35,746 nucleotides of DNA from Pseudoflavonifractor capillosus (GTDB lineage Bacteria; Bacillota; Clostridia; Oscillospirales; Oscillospiraceae): assembly GCF_016899775.1 (NCBI RefSeq), contig NZ_JACJJE010000033.1, forward strand, positions 1 to 35,746. The letters are read 5' to 3'. Under the pieces are notes generated by a model. It ran no database searches. It saw nothing but the letters and a program-made list of their open reading frames with translations, and had not been told where the DNA came from. A program made the position numbers and the translations under genes. Positions within the stretch are counted from its first letter, which is position 1; every line of letters begins with the position of its first letter. Below are positions 6,519 to 13,230 of the stretch, in pieces.

Positions 6519-7005
6519 ACTCTTCCGCCTCCAATCGCAATTTCAGTTTCTTCCGGCCCCGGGACAGCCAGACCCGGACGGTGGCCGGCTCCTGGCCCAT
6601 CAGTTCTCCAATCTCCTGGGTGGAATACCCCTGGTAGTAGTGGAGATACAGGGCCAGCCGGTACTTCTCGGGCAGCTCCCAGATGAGCCGCTTCAGCTCC
6701 CCGCCCTCGCTGTCGGGCGGGTCATAGGTCAGCTTCTCCAGGGCCTCGGGGCTCTCCCGGCGGGTGTTCCACCAATGCCGCAGCTGGTTTTTACACTCGT
6801 TCCGGGCGGTGACGATGAGCCAGGCCTTCTCGTGCTCCGGATCACGAAAGGGTTTCTGATACTCCATCACCTTGCGAAAGACCGTCTGAGTTGCGTCCTC
6901 CGCGTCTGGCACGTTTTTCAGCAGCATGAGACAGATCTGATAGACCATGTTCACGTGCCGGTCGTACAGCGCCTCCAGCTCCTCCCGGGTGCGGATGGGT
7001 TCCAC
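6505..7005 (-). CDS. ECF-type RNA polymerase sigma factor, copy 2
   Basis: A 166-residue sigma factor with region 2 (about residues 15-75, HVNMVYQICLMLLKNVPDAEDATQ) and region 4 (about 105-160, helix-turn-helix YSTQEIGELMGQEPATVRVW). It starts with GTG at 7005, 8 bases after GGAGG. It is clearly homologous to the sigma factor at 4837-5331, but the region 4 recognition helices differ, so the two may read different promoters. It is translationally coupled to the following anti-sigma gene. Confidence 0.9.
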   Translation of the reverse strand: MEPIRTREELEALYDRHVNMVYQICLMLLKNVPDAEDATQTVFRKVMEYQKPFRDPEHEKAWLIVTARNECKNQLRHWWNTRRESPEALEKLTYDPPDSEGGELKRLIWELPEKYRLALYLHYYQGYSTQEIGELMGQEPATVRVWLSRGRKKLKLRLEAEEYGAP

Positions 7006-7035
7006 GGTGTTCGCCTCCTCTCTTGTCCTTCTGTC

Positions 7036-7049
7036 TATGACACAATTTT
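7036..7049 (-). promoter_or_regulatory. Shared motif upstream of sigma gene copy 2
   Basis: The minus-strand sequence AAAATTGTGTCATA lies 31 bases before the GTG start and matches 12 of 14 bases of the motif at 5362-5375. It overlaps the edge of the terminator at 7044-7081. Confidence 0.4.
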
Positions 7050-7081
7050 ACCCCCGCTGTTGTGACAGCGGGGGTAAAATT
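7044..7081. terminator. Terminator after the TIGR03915 gene
   Basis: AATTTTACCCCCGCTGT (7044-7060) pairs perfectly with ACAGCGGGGGTAAAATT (7065-7081) around TGTG. It lies between the minus-strand gene ending at 7121 and the sigma gene starting at 7005. Only a short T-run is present. Confidence 0.7.
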
Positions 7082-7120
7082 TCGTATGTGTGGAATAGAA
7101 AGAACGGGGAACAGAGGAAC

Positions 7121-7903
7121 TCAGGGGGCGGGGACCGCTCTGGGACCTGTCTCCGGCTCCTCCCTCTGAAACTCCGTCATGTTGTCCCAGTACCGCTTGG
7201 GCATGTGGGTCATGCGGCACCGGGGATTCTCCCGCCCCTCAATGGCGATGGTGTCGTAGAATTTTCGCCACATGCGCCGGTACTGGAGCTCCTCTGTCCC
7301 GGCCCGGCCCATCTGAAACTCCTCCATAGGGAGGATGGACCACCGGCCCGGCACATGAATGAGGGCCTCCCGGTGGGTCTTGTCGTAAAGCAGAAACTGC
7401 TCCTGGGGGTAGCGCCCGCAGAAGTGGGGGCGCAGCAGGGGGAGCACCCGGTTTTTGGGGGAGATCTCCCCTACCAGCACCCCATCCAGCTCCGAGAAGC
7501 GGACAAAGCCGGTGAGCAGGTGTGCCTCCTCCTCCAGGTGGCGCACCGCCTTCCGCACCGTGTCCACCACCGGGTGGGTGAGATCCCGGCTCACCGCGCT
7601 CTTTTCCTGAAAACCCAGCTGGTAGAACCGCCACAGCCACAGCTCCCGCTCCTCCAGGCAGGTGAGAAAGCCCCGCACCGCCCACCGCTTCCCCTCCCGG
7701 CCGAACTGGTCCAGGGAGCGGTACACCCGCCGGGCCTTCTCCCGGTGGGTCTCCACCGCCCGCTGGGGGTAGAAGGAGGCGGCCGCCTGGTCAAATGGGG
7801 TGAAATCCGCCGGCTCCTCCCGGTGCCGGAAGCTGTCAAAGACGCAGGTGAGAAATCCGGCGTAGGTGCCGTCGTAGAGGTAAGAGACCTGGGTCCAGGA
7901 CAT
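7121..7903 (-). CDS. TIGR03915-family putative DNA metabolism protein
   Basis: A 260-residue protein matching the TIGR03915/DUF4130-type family by its N-terminus (YLYDGTYAGFLTCVFDSF) and its C-terminus (RFYDTIAIEGRENPRCRMTHMPKRYW). The family has no proven activity. It is known to co-occur with the radical-SAM family TIGR03916, and in many bacteria it is fused to a uracil-DNA-glycosylase-like domain, which points to DNA repair or modification. The partner is encoded at 9236-10507, but two redox genes lie between them. The start at 7903 follows GGAGGCGG. The gene is only 16 bases downstream of the reductase at 7920-8450, so it is last in the run. Confidence 0.85.
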   Translation of the reverse strand: MSWTQVSYLYDGTYAGFLTCVFDSFRHREEPADFTPFDQAAASFYPQRAVETHREKARRVYRSLDQFGREGKRWAVRGFLTCLEERELWLWRFYQLGFQEKSAVSRDLTHPVVDTVRKAVRHLEEEAHLLTGFVRFSELDGVLVGEISPKNRVLPLLRPHFCGRYPQEQFLLYDKTHREALIHVPGRWSILPMEEFQMGRAGTEELQYRRMWRKFYDTIAIEGRENPRCRMTHMPKRYWDNMTEFQREEPETGPRAVPAP

Positions 7904-7919
7904 GAGACCGCCTCCTCTC

Positions 7920-8450
7920 TTACCGCCGACGGTAGATCAGCTCGGCGATACCGCCGGTGGACTGGACCTGCACCAGCCGCAGCTTCCGCTGGTCCGCCAG
8001 CTCCCCAAACAGCCGGATGCCGGACCCCAGGATGGTGGGGATGAGGGAGAGGTGGTACTCGTCGATCAGGTCCTCCCGAATCAGGGGCTGGACGACGCTC
8101 CCACCGCCGCAGATCCACACCGACTTCCCTTCCTCCCGGCGCAGCCGCCGGATGAGGGCACAGGGCTCCTCCGCCGTGAAGGTGATGCCCGGCGCGGCGG
8201 GGAGGGGGCGGTGGGTGATCACATAGGTGTGCAGCCCCTCATAGACCCACCGCTCCGGGGAGAGTTCCGTGGTCACCTGGTGGTAGGTGTTCCAGCCCAT
8301 GACCACCGTGTCGATCCGCTGGAGCAGACGGGAGTAGGACTCCATCCCCTCCTCCGGCTCCCCGTGGCCGCCCAGCCAGTCCACGCCGCCCTGTGCATCG
8401 GCGATATACCCGTCCAGGCTCATGGCAATGTATAAGATGACCTCTCTCAT
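7920..8450 (-). CDS. RibD C-terminal / dihydrofolate-reductase-like reductase
   Basis: A 176-residue protein of the RibD C-terminal (YyaP/YwjB-like) family, with the DHFR fold and probably NAD(P)H-dependent. Visible family features are ILYIAMSLDGYIAD at the N-terminus, VVMGWNTYHQV (about 50-60), the nucleotide-binding loop SVWICGGGSVVQPLI (about 115-130) and PTILGSGIRLF near the C-terminus. The start at 8450 has GGAGGT at 5-6 bases. Proteins of this family are often generic reductases of unknown substrate. The position between the two DNA-modification genes, spaced 34 and 16 bases from its neighbours, makes co-expression with them very likely. Confidence 0.85.
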   Translation of the reverse strand: MREVILYIAMSLDGYIADAQGGVDWLGGHGEPEEGMESYSRLLQRIDTVVMGWNTYHQVTTELSPERWVYEGLHTYVITHRPLPAAPGITFTAEEPCALIRRLRREEGKSVWICGGGSVVQPLIREDLIDEYHLSLIPTILGSGIRLFGELADQRKLRLVQVQSTGGIAELIYRRR

Positions 8451-8484
8451 GTCAACCTCCGCGCTGTTCTGAAGTGTTTCGGCC

Positions 8485-9153
8485 TTATTCTGCCCAGCGG
8501 AAGCGGTCTCTACCCGCCCCCAGTTCAAAGTGGTACTTGACGATGCCCAGGTCCACCTTGGTGTAAAAGCCCATCCCGGCCTTGGCGGACACGGTATCCC
8601 CCCGGAGGGTGAACTTGAATTTCTGCTGGTTCATGGCGGTGGGGGCCAGCAGGGCGGCCTCCACCCCCCTCCGGAACCAGTCGGGGGCAGGGCCCTCCGT
8701 CTCCATGACCGCCTCCGGGGCCTTGGAGGTGTGGGGAACCCCCTGTTCCTTCCCGTAGCCGATGGCGATGACCAGTCCCAGCTTCTCCCCGGGGCCCACC
8801 TGGAAGGCGGACTTCACCTTTTTATAGGTGAGGGCCACCCAGCAGGTGTTCAGCCCCATCTGCTGGGCCTTCAAGACCACTTTCTCCCCAAAATAGCCGC
8901 AGAGCTCATCCAGCTGGGCCGACTTTTTGCCCACCAGGGCGATGTAGTTCTTCACCACGGAAAATTTCCCGTAGTGGGCCATGAGGCCCCCGAACGCCTC
9001 CGGCTCGTCCAGGACCAGCTGCATGTGCAGGCCGCTCTCCCGGCTGCACTGGGCGAGAAAGTCGGTCAGCTCCGCCCGGACCTCCGGCTCCAGAGGCCGG
9101 TCCTCATAGCTGCGCACCGAGTGGCGCCGTTCCATTGCCTCCAAAAGTTCCAT
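8485..9153 (-). CDS. Nitroreductase-family flavoprotein
   Basis: A 222-residue FMN-dependent oxidoreductase-like protein. The N-terminal MERRHSVRSYEDRPLE is the classic nitroreductase signature. LAPTAMNQQKFKFTLRGD near residue 175 and GLVIAIGYGKEQ fit the TM1586-like subgroup, in which one chain contains two half-domains. The start at 9153 is placed at the ATG before ELLEAMERRHS, with AGGAG/AGGA upstream; a longer frame to 9264 has no family-like sequence. It has a plausible promoter of its own (9199-9226), but it lies only 82 bases after the radical-SAM gene and 34 before the reductase. The substrate is unknown. Confidence 0.85.
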   Translation of the reverse strand: MELLEAMERRHSVRSYEDRPLEPEVRAELTDFLAQCSRESGLHMQLVLDEPEAFGGLMAHYGKFSVVKNYIALVGKKSAQLDELCGYFGEKVVLKAQQMGLNTCWVALTYKKVKSAFQVGPGEKLGLVIAIGYGKEQGVPHTSKAPEAVMETEGPAPDWFRRGVEAALLAPTAMNQQKFKFTLRGDTVSAKAGMGFYTKVDLGIVKYHFELGAGRDRFRWAE

Positions 9154-9198
9154 GTGTTCCTCTCCTCTGTCTCGCAGACGGCGTTTTGCTTTGCTTGC

Positions 9199-9226
9199 AG
9201 TATACCACAGGCGGACGGCCGTGAAA
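9199..9226 (-). promoter_or_regulatory. Possible internal promoter before the nitroreductase
   Basis: On the minus strand TTTCAC (9221-9226), 16-base spacer, and TATACT (9199-9204) with an upstream TGTGG that resembles an extended -10. If real, the last three genes can be made independently of the radical-SAM gene. Confidence 0.45.
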
Positions 9227-9235
9227 AGCGGGGGG

Positions 9236-10507
9236 TTACGGGACGCCGCCTCCCGGCCCGTCAAACAGAGAGAGCTGTTCCATCACCGGCTCCCTGGGGG
9301 CGTCCAGGGCCGCCAGGTGCCGCAGCAGGCCGTCCTCCCGCACCCGCAGCCCCGTCAGGGGCCGTCCGGAACAGGTGAGGAAGTACTGGGCCCGCTTCAA
9401 GACCACCCCCAGCCGCTTGAGCCCCTCAAAGGTGAGGGGGCCCACCCGCCGGGCGGCCAGGATGCGCCGGGCCGACCGCACCCCCACCCCCGGCACCCGG
9501 AGGAGGGCCTCGTAGTCCGCCCGGTTGACCTCCACCGGGAAGAACTCCAGGTGGCGCAGGGCCCAGGTGCACTTGGGGTCCAGGCGGGGGTCCAGGTTGG
9601 GGGCCTCCTCATCCAGAAGCTCCTCCGCCCGAAAGTGGTAGAACCGCAGCAGCCAGTCCGCCTGGTACAGCCGGTGCTCCCGGAGAAGGGGCGGCTGGAA
9701 ATTCTGGGGGGCCGGGAGGAGGGGGCTGTTGGACACGGGCATGTAGGCGGAGTAGAACACCCGCTTTAAGTGGTATTTGTCATAGAGCCCCTGGGTGAGG
9801 GTCAAAATCTGCCGGTCGCTCTCCGGGGTGGCCCCCACAATCATCTGGGTGGACTGGCCCGCCGGGGCGAACCGGGGGGCGTGGCGGCACAGCTTCCGCT
9901 CCCGGCTGGCCAGGGAGATGCCGTCCCGGATCTGCCCCATGGGGGTGAGGATGTTCTCCTTCCTCTTGTCCGGGGCCAGCAGGGCCAGACTGCCCGCACT
10001 GGGCAGCTCGATGTTAACGCTCATCCGGTCGGCCAGCAACCCTAAGCGGTAGGTAAGCCGGGGGTCCGCCCCGGGGATGGCCTTGGCGTGGATGTAGCCG
10101 CCGAAGCGGTACTCCTCCCGGAGGAGGCGCAGGGCCTCGATCATCCGCTCGGTGGTGTAGTCGGGGCTGACCAGCACGGCGGAGGAGAGAAACAGCCCCT
10201 CGATGTAGTTGCGCCGGTAGAAGCCCATGGTGAGCTCGCACAGCTCCCTGGGGGTGAAGGCGGCCCGGGGCAGGTCGTTGGACCGGCGGTTGACGCAGTA
10301 TTGGCAGTCGTAGGCGCACACGTTGGTCATGAGCACCTTTAAAAGGGAGATACACCGCCCGTCCGCGGAGAAGGAGTGGCAGCACCCGGCCAGGGTGGTG
10401 CTCCCGATGGTCCCCGGCCGCCCGGCCTGGTCCAGGCCGCTGGAGGTGCACGCCGCGTCGTACTTGGCCGCGTCGGCCAGAATCTCCAGCTTGTCCATGA
10501 GCTCCAC
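9236..10507 (-). CDS. TIGR03916-family putative DNA modification/repair radical SAM protein
   Basis: A 423-residue radical SAM enzyme. The N-terminus (LEILADAAKYDAACTSSG) is typical of TIGR03916. The iron-sulfur motif CAYDCQYC (C64, C68, C71) marks the radical SAM core. Residues about 335-354 (LLRVPGVGVRSARRILAARR) form a helix-hairpin-helix DNA-binding motif. Near the C-terminus, QLSLF (411-415) fits the bacterial sliding-clamp-binding pentapeptide. The family is known to pair with TIGR03915, but its reaction is unknown. The start is a GTG at 10507, about 7 bases after GGAGGAGG; an ATG three codons later is less well placed. The promoter (10552-10579) overlaps an SOS-like box (10535-10548), so induction by DNA damage is inferred. 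Confidence 0.9.
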   Translation of the reverse strand: MELMDKLEILADAAKYDAACTSSGLDQAGRPGTIGSTTLAGCCHSFSADGRCISLLKVLMTNVCAYDCQYCVNRRSNDLPRAAFTPRELCELTMGFYRRNYIEGLFLSSAVLVSPDYTTERMIEALRLLREEYRFGGYIHAKAIPGADPRLTYRLGLLADRMSVNIELPSAGSLALLAPDKRKENILTPMGQIRDGISLASRERKLCRHAPRFAPAGQSTQMIVGATPESDRQILTLTQGLYDKYHLKRVFYSAYMPVSNSPLLPAPQNFQPPLLREHRLYQADWLLRFYHFRAEELLDEEAPNLDPRLDPKCTWALRHLEFFPVEVNRADYEALLRVPGVGVRSARRILAARRVGPLTFEGLKRLGVVLKRAQYFLTCSGRPLTGLRVREDGLLRHLAALDAPREPVMEQLSLFDGPGGGVP

Positions 10508-10534
10508 GCCTGTCCCTCCTCCTTAAATCAAAAT

Positions 10535-10548
10535 AGAACAAATGTACT
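10535..10548. promoter_or_regulatory. SOS/LexA-like box upstream of the radical SAM gene
   Basis: AGAACAAATGTACT is an inverted repeat of AGAACA with one mismatch and a 2-base centre. It overlaps the predicted transcription start of the promoter at 10552-10579. The same pattern occurs at 17592-17605 before the Y-family polymerase. It resembles the Firmicutes LexA site type GAAC-N4-GTTC with one mismatch. Confidence 0.6.
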
Positions 10549-10551
10549 ATT

Positions 10552-10579
10552 ATTATAGAGCGCGGAGGGGAAATGTCAA
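10552..10579 (-). promoter_or_regulatory. Promoter of the radical SAM gene
   Basis: On the minus strand a perfect TTGACA (10574-10579), 16-base spacer, and a perfect TATAAT (10552-10557). Such a strong promoter with an overlapping operator is typical of a tightly repressed, inducible gene. Confidence 0.85.
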
Positions 10580-10636
10580 GGAGAAAATTTTTCCGTCCCA
10601 GCTGCCCGCCGGAGGGCTGGGGGACTGCGGGGCTAC

Positions 10637-10665
10637 TTGTTCTTTTGGGCCAAATCCGCTATAAT
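10637..10665 (+). promoter_or_regulatory. Promoter of comEC
   Basis: TTGTTC (10637-10642), 17-base spacer, TATAAT (10660-10665). The leader to the ATG is about 30 bases. Confidence 0.65.
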
Positions 10666-10702
10666 GAGACCGTCTTATATTTTAGGGAGAGGAGGAGATT
10701 CC

Positions 10703-13003
10703 ATGCGCCGGCTGGCTATCTTCTCCTTTGCCTTTGCCCTGGCCGCCCTGTGCGCCGGGTACCTGCCCCTGGAGGGGGTGCTGATCCCTCTGGGAATCGC
10801 CTCGGCTGTACTGGCCGCCCTTACGTTTCTCCCCGTGGAACGACAGAAACGGGTCCGAAAGGCGGTGCGCTGGGCGGCGGCCGGGTTAGCCCTGGGGTTT
10901 CTCTGGACCGCCGGGTATTCCGCCCTGTTCTGGCGGCCCGCCTTGGCCCTGGACGACATCACCATCCGCCTCCAGGGCACCGTGGCCCAGTGGCCCCAGG
11001 AGACCGACTACGGCTGGTCAGTCCAAGTCCGGCTGGAGCCCGAATCCGGCCCGGACATCCGGACCCTGCTGTATCTGGATGAGCAGGGGGCGGACCTGCG
11101 CCCCGGGGACAAAATCGAGACGGTGGCCCACTGCTCCCGGGCGGACCGCTCCGCTTCCGGGGAGGAGATCACCTATTACACCGCCCAGGGAATTTTCCTC
11201 ACCGCCCGGGCCTACGGCCGCCTGGATGTGGAGCAGCCGGAATCCCTACCCCTCCGGGACTGGCCGGCCTACTGGACCCGGGCCCTGGAGGAGAGCGTGG
11301 AGCGCATCTTTCCCCAGAATGTGGCGCCCCTGGCCAAGGCCCTGGTCACGGGAAACCGGACGGACCTGTCCGACTCCTTCAACACCGACCTCCAGCGCAC
11401 CGGCCTCACCCACACGGTGGCGGTGTCCGGCTCCCATCTGGTGCTTCTGGCGGGACTGCTGTCCCTCCTGCTGGGCGGCAGCCGGAGAGGGACCGCCCTG
11501 GTGCTCATCCCCGTGTCCATCCTGTTTACCATGATGACCGGGTGCAGCCCGTCCATCGTCCGGGCGGCCATTATGATCATCCTGCTCCAGATTGCCCCGC
11601 TGCTCCGCCGGGAGCGGGACAGCGCTACCGCCCTGGGGACGGCCCTGCTGCTCATTCTGCTGGCAAACCCCTTCTCCATCACCCATGTGGGGCTCCAGCT
11701 GTCCTTCGCGGCGGTGGCGGGCATCCTTCTGTGCGCCGGCCGCATCCAGGAGGTGCTGATGGCCCGCGTCCCCTTTGCAGAAGCCAAGCGGGGGAGCGCC
11801 GGCTGGTGCGCCCGGAGCGTCCTGCGCTTCCTGGTCTCCACCCTGGCCGCCACCGTGGGGGCCAGCGTGCTCACCACCCCCCTCACCGCCCTGTACTTCA
11901 ACTCGGTGCCCCTGATCTCTCTGCTGTCCAACCTGCTCACCCTGTGGGCGGTGAGCGGACTGTTCGGAGCGGGGCTGATCCTGGGCGGAGCGGGAGTCCT
12001 CCTGCCCCAGGCGGCCGCCCTGCTGGCCCGGCCGGTCTCTCTGCTGGGGCGGTACCTGACCTGGAGCATCGAGGGCCTGTCCCGGGCCCCCTTCTCCGCC
12101 ATCACCCTGGACACGCCCTACTATCGGATATGGCTGGTCTTCGTCTATCTGCTGATCCTGTTTGTCCTCCTACAGCGGGGGAAGCGGCGGTGGATCACCC
12201 CCATCTGCGCCGGAGTGTCCTCCCTGTGCCTGGCCATGGTGCTGAGCAATCTGAGTTTCTGGCAGGGGGCCGGGGCGGTCACCGCCCTGGACGTGGGCCA
12301 GGGGCAGAGCATTCTGGTGCGCTCCGGCCGCTTCCTGACCCTGGTGGACTGCGGCGGGGACGGCTATGACAGTGCCGGGGACACGGCCGCCGACTACCTG
12401 ACCGACCGGGGCGTGGGGCGGCTGGACCTGCTGGCGCTCACCCACTTCCACGACGACCACGCCAACGGGGTGGCCCAGCTCCTGCGGCGGATAGACGTGG
12501 ACACTCTGGCCATCCCCGACGTGGAGCCGGACAGCGCCCTCCGGCAGGAGATCGTCTCCCTGGCCCAGGAGCGGGGCACGGAGATACTGTATATCCAAAG
12601 TGACACCACCCTGGACCTGGGGGAGGGGCGGACCATCCGCCTCATCGCTCCCCTGGGCAGCGGGGAGACCAACGAGGAGGGCCTCATCGTCCTGGCCTCC
12701 CAGGGGGAGTTTGACGTGCTGGTCACCGGCGACATGGGCTCCGACGTGGAGGAGCTGCTGTTCCGCCACACCCAGCTGCCCGATCTGGAGGTGCTGGCGG
12801 TGGGCCACCACGGGTCCCAATATTCCACCTCCCAGGCCCTGCTGGACCAGACCCGGCCGGAGTACGCCCTCATCTCCGTGGGGGCGGACAACCGCTACGG
12901 CCACCCGGCCCAGGAGACACTGGAGCGCATCGCCACCGCCGGGGCGGAGATCTACCGCACGGATGTGTCGGGAACGATCACCGTCCAGGTCAACGAAACC
13001 TGA
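10703..13003 (+). CDS. comEC: ComEC/Rec2-type DNA uptake channel protein
   Basis: A 766-residue polytopic membrane protein expected to form the channel that passes single-stranded DNA into the cytoplasm during transformation. The N-terminus has membrane helices and a DUF4131-like region. The competence domain starts near residue 215 (PLAKALVTGNRTDLSD, then TGLTHTVAVSGSHLVLLAG) with many hydrophobic helices to about 525. The C-terminal metallo-beta-lactamase-like domain carries THFHDDHANG (H581, H583, D585, H586) and the later GHHGSQYS, as in the nuclease-like domain of the family. The start at 10703 follows GGAGGAG. No comEA or pilus genes are visible nearby, so whether the cell is competent cannot be told. 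Confidence 0.95.
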   Translation: MRRLAIFSFAFALAALCAGYLPLEGVLIPLGIASAVLAALTFLPVERQKRVRKAVRWAAAGLALGFLWTAGYSALFWRPALALDDITIRLQGTVAQWPQETDYGWSVQVRLEPESGPDIRTLLYLDEQGADLRPGDKIETVAHCSRADRSASGEEITYYTAQGIFLTARAYGRLDVEQPESLPLRDWPAYWTRALEESVERIFPQNVAPLAKALVTGNRTDLSDSFNTDLQRTGLTHTVAVSGSHLVLLAGLLSLLLGGSRRGTALVLIPVSILFTMMTGCSPSIVRAAIMIILLQIAPLLRRERDSATALGTALLLILLANPFSITHVGLQLSFAAVAGILLCAGRIQEVLMARVPFAEAKRGSAGWCARSVLRFLVSTLAATVGASVLTTPLTALYFNSVPLISLLSNLLTLWAVSGLFGAGLILGGAGVLLPQAAALLARPVSLLGRYLTWSIEGLSRAPFSAITLDTPYYRIWLVFVYLLILFVLLQRGKRRWITPICAGVSSLCLAMVLSNLSFWQGAGAVTALDVGQGQSILVRSGRFLTLVDCGGDGYDSAGDTAADYLTDRGVGRLDLLALTHFHDDHANGVAQLLRRIDVDTLAIPDVEPDSALRQEIVSLAQERGTEILYIQSDTTLDLGEGRTIRLIAPLGSGETNEEGLIVLASQGEFDVLVTGDMGSDVEELLFRHTQLPDLEVLAVGHHGSQYSTSQALLDQTRPEYALISVGADNRYGHPAQETLERIATAGAEIYRTDVSGTITVQVNET

Positions 13004-13012
13004 GCTGCGTAG

Positions 13013-13031
13013 GGGCGGATATCATCCGCCC
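13013..13031 (+). terminator. Small hairpin after comEC
   Basis: GGGCGGAT-ATC-ATCCGCCC, an 8-bp stem about 10 bases after the comEC stop. It lacks a T-run, so it is at best a weak terminator. Confidence 0.4.
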
Positions 13032-13036
13032 GCCTA

Positions 13037-13197
13037 GGCCTTGTTTGAAAAATGTCAACATGCCCAAACGCCGGGTCTTTTTCCGCCATACTGCGTTGAT
13101 TTTCCTTGCAATACACAAAGTATTGCTGCGTCAAATCGCCTTGTCTGGCGAAAAAATCCCTCGCCGTTGGGCACATCTCCAATTTTCAAACAAGGCC
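13037..13197. repeat. 161-bp MITE-like palindromic element
   Basis: The ends are perfect 15-bp inverted repeats (GGCCTTGTTTGAAAA at 13037-13051, its complement at 13183-13197). Imperfect complementarity continues inward for about 60 bases per arm (ATGCCCAAACGCCGGGTCTTTTTCCGCC-like against GTGCCCAACGGCGAGGGATTTTTTCGCC-like), and the centre is GCAATAC-acaaa-GTATTGC (13108-13126). There is no gene inside and no clear target duplication outside. It separates comEC from addA. Confidence 0.75.
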
Positions 13198-13230
13198 CAA
13201 ACCGATTGATACCTGACAGGAGGAACCCCC

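Noticed and set aside
12952..13182. Small frames on both strands inside the palindromic element at 13037-13197
   Set aside because: They are created by the inverted repeat arms and have no ribosome sites. A repeat explains the sequence better than a protein.
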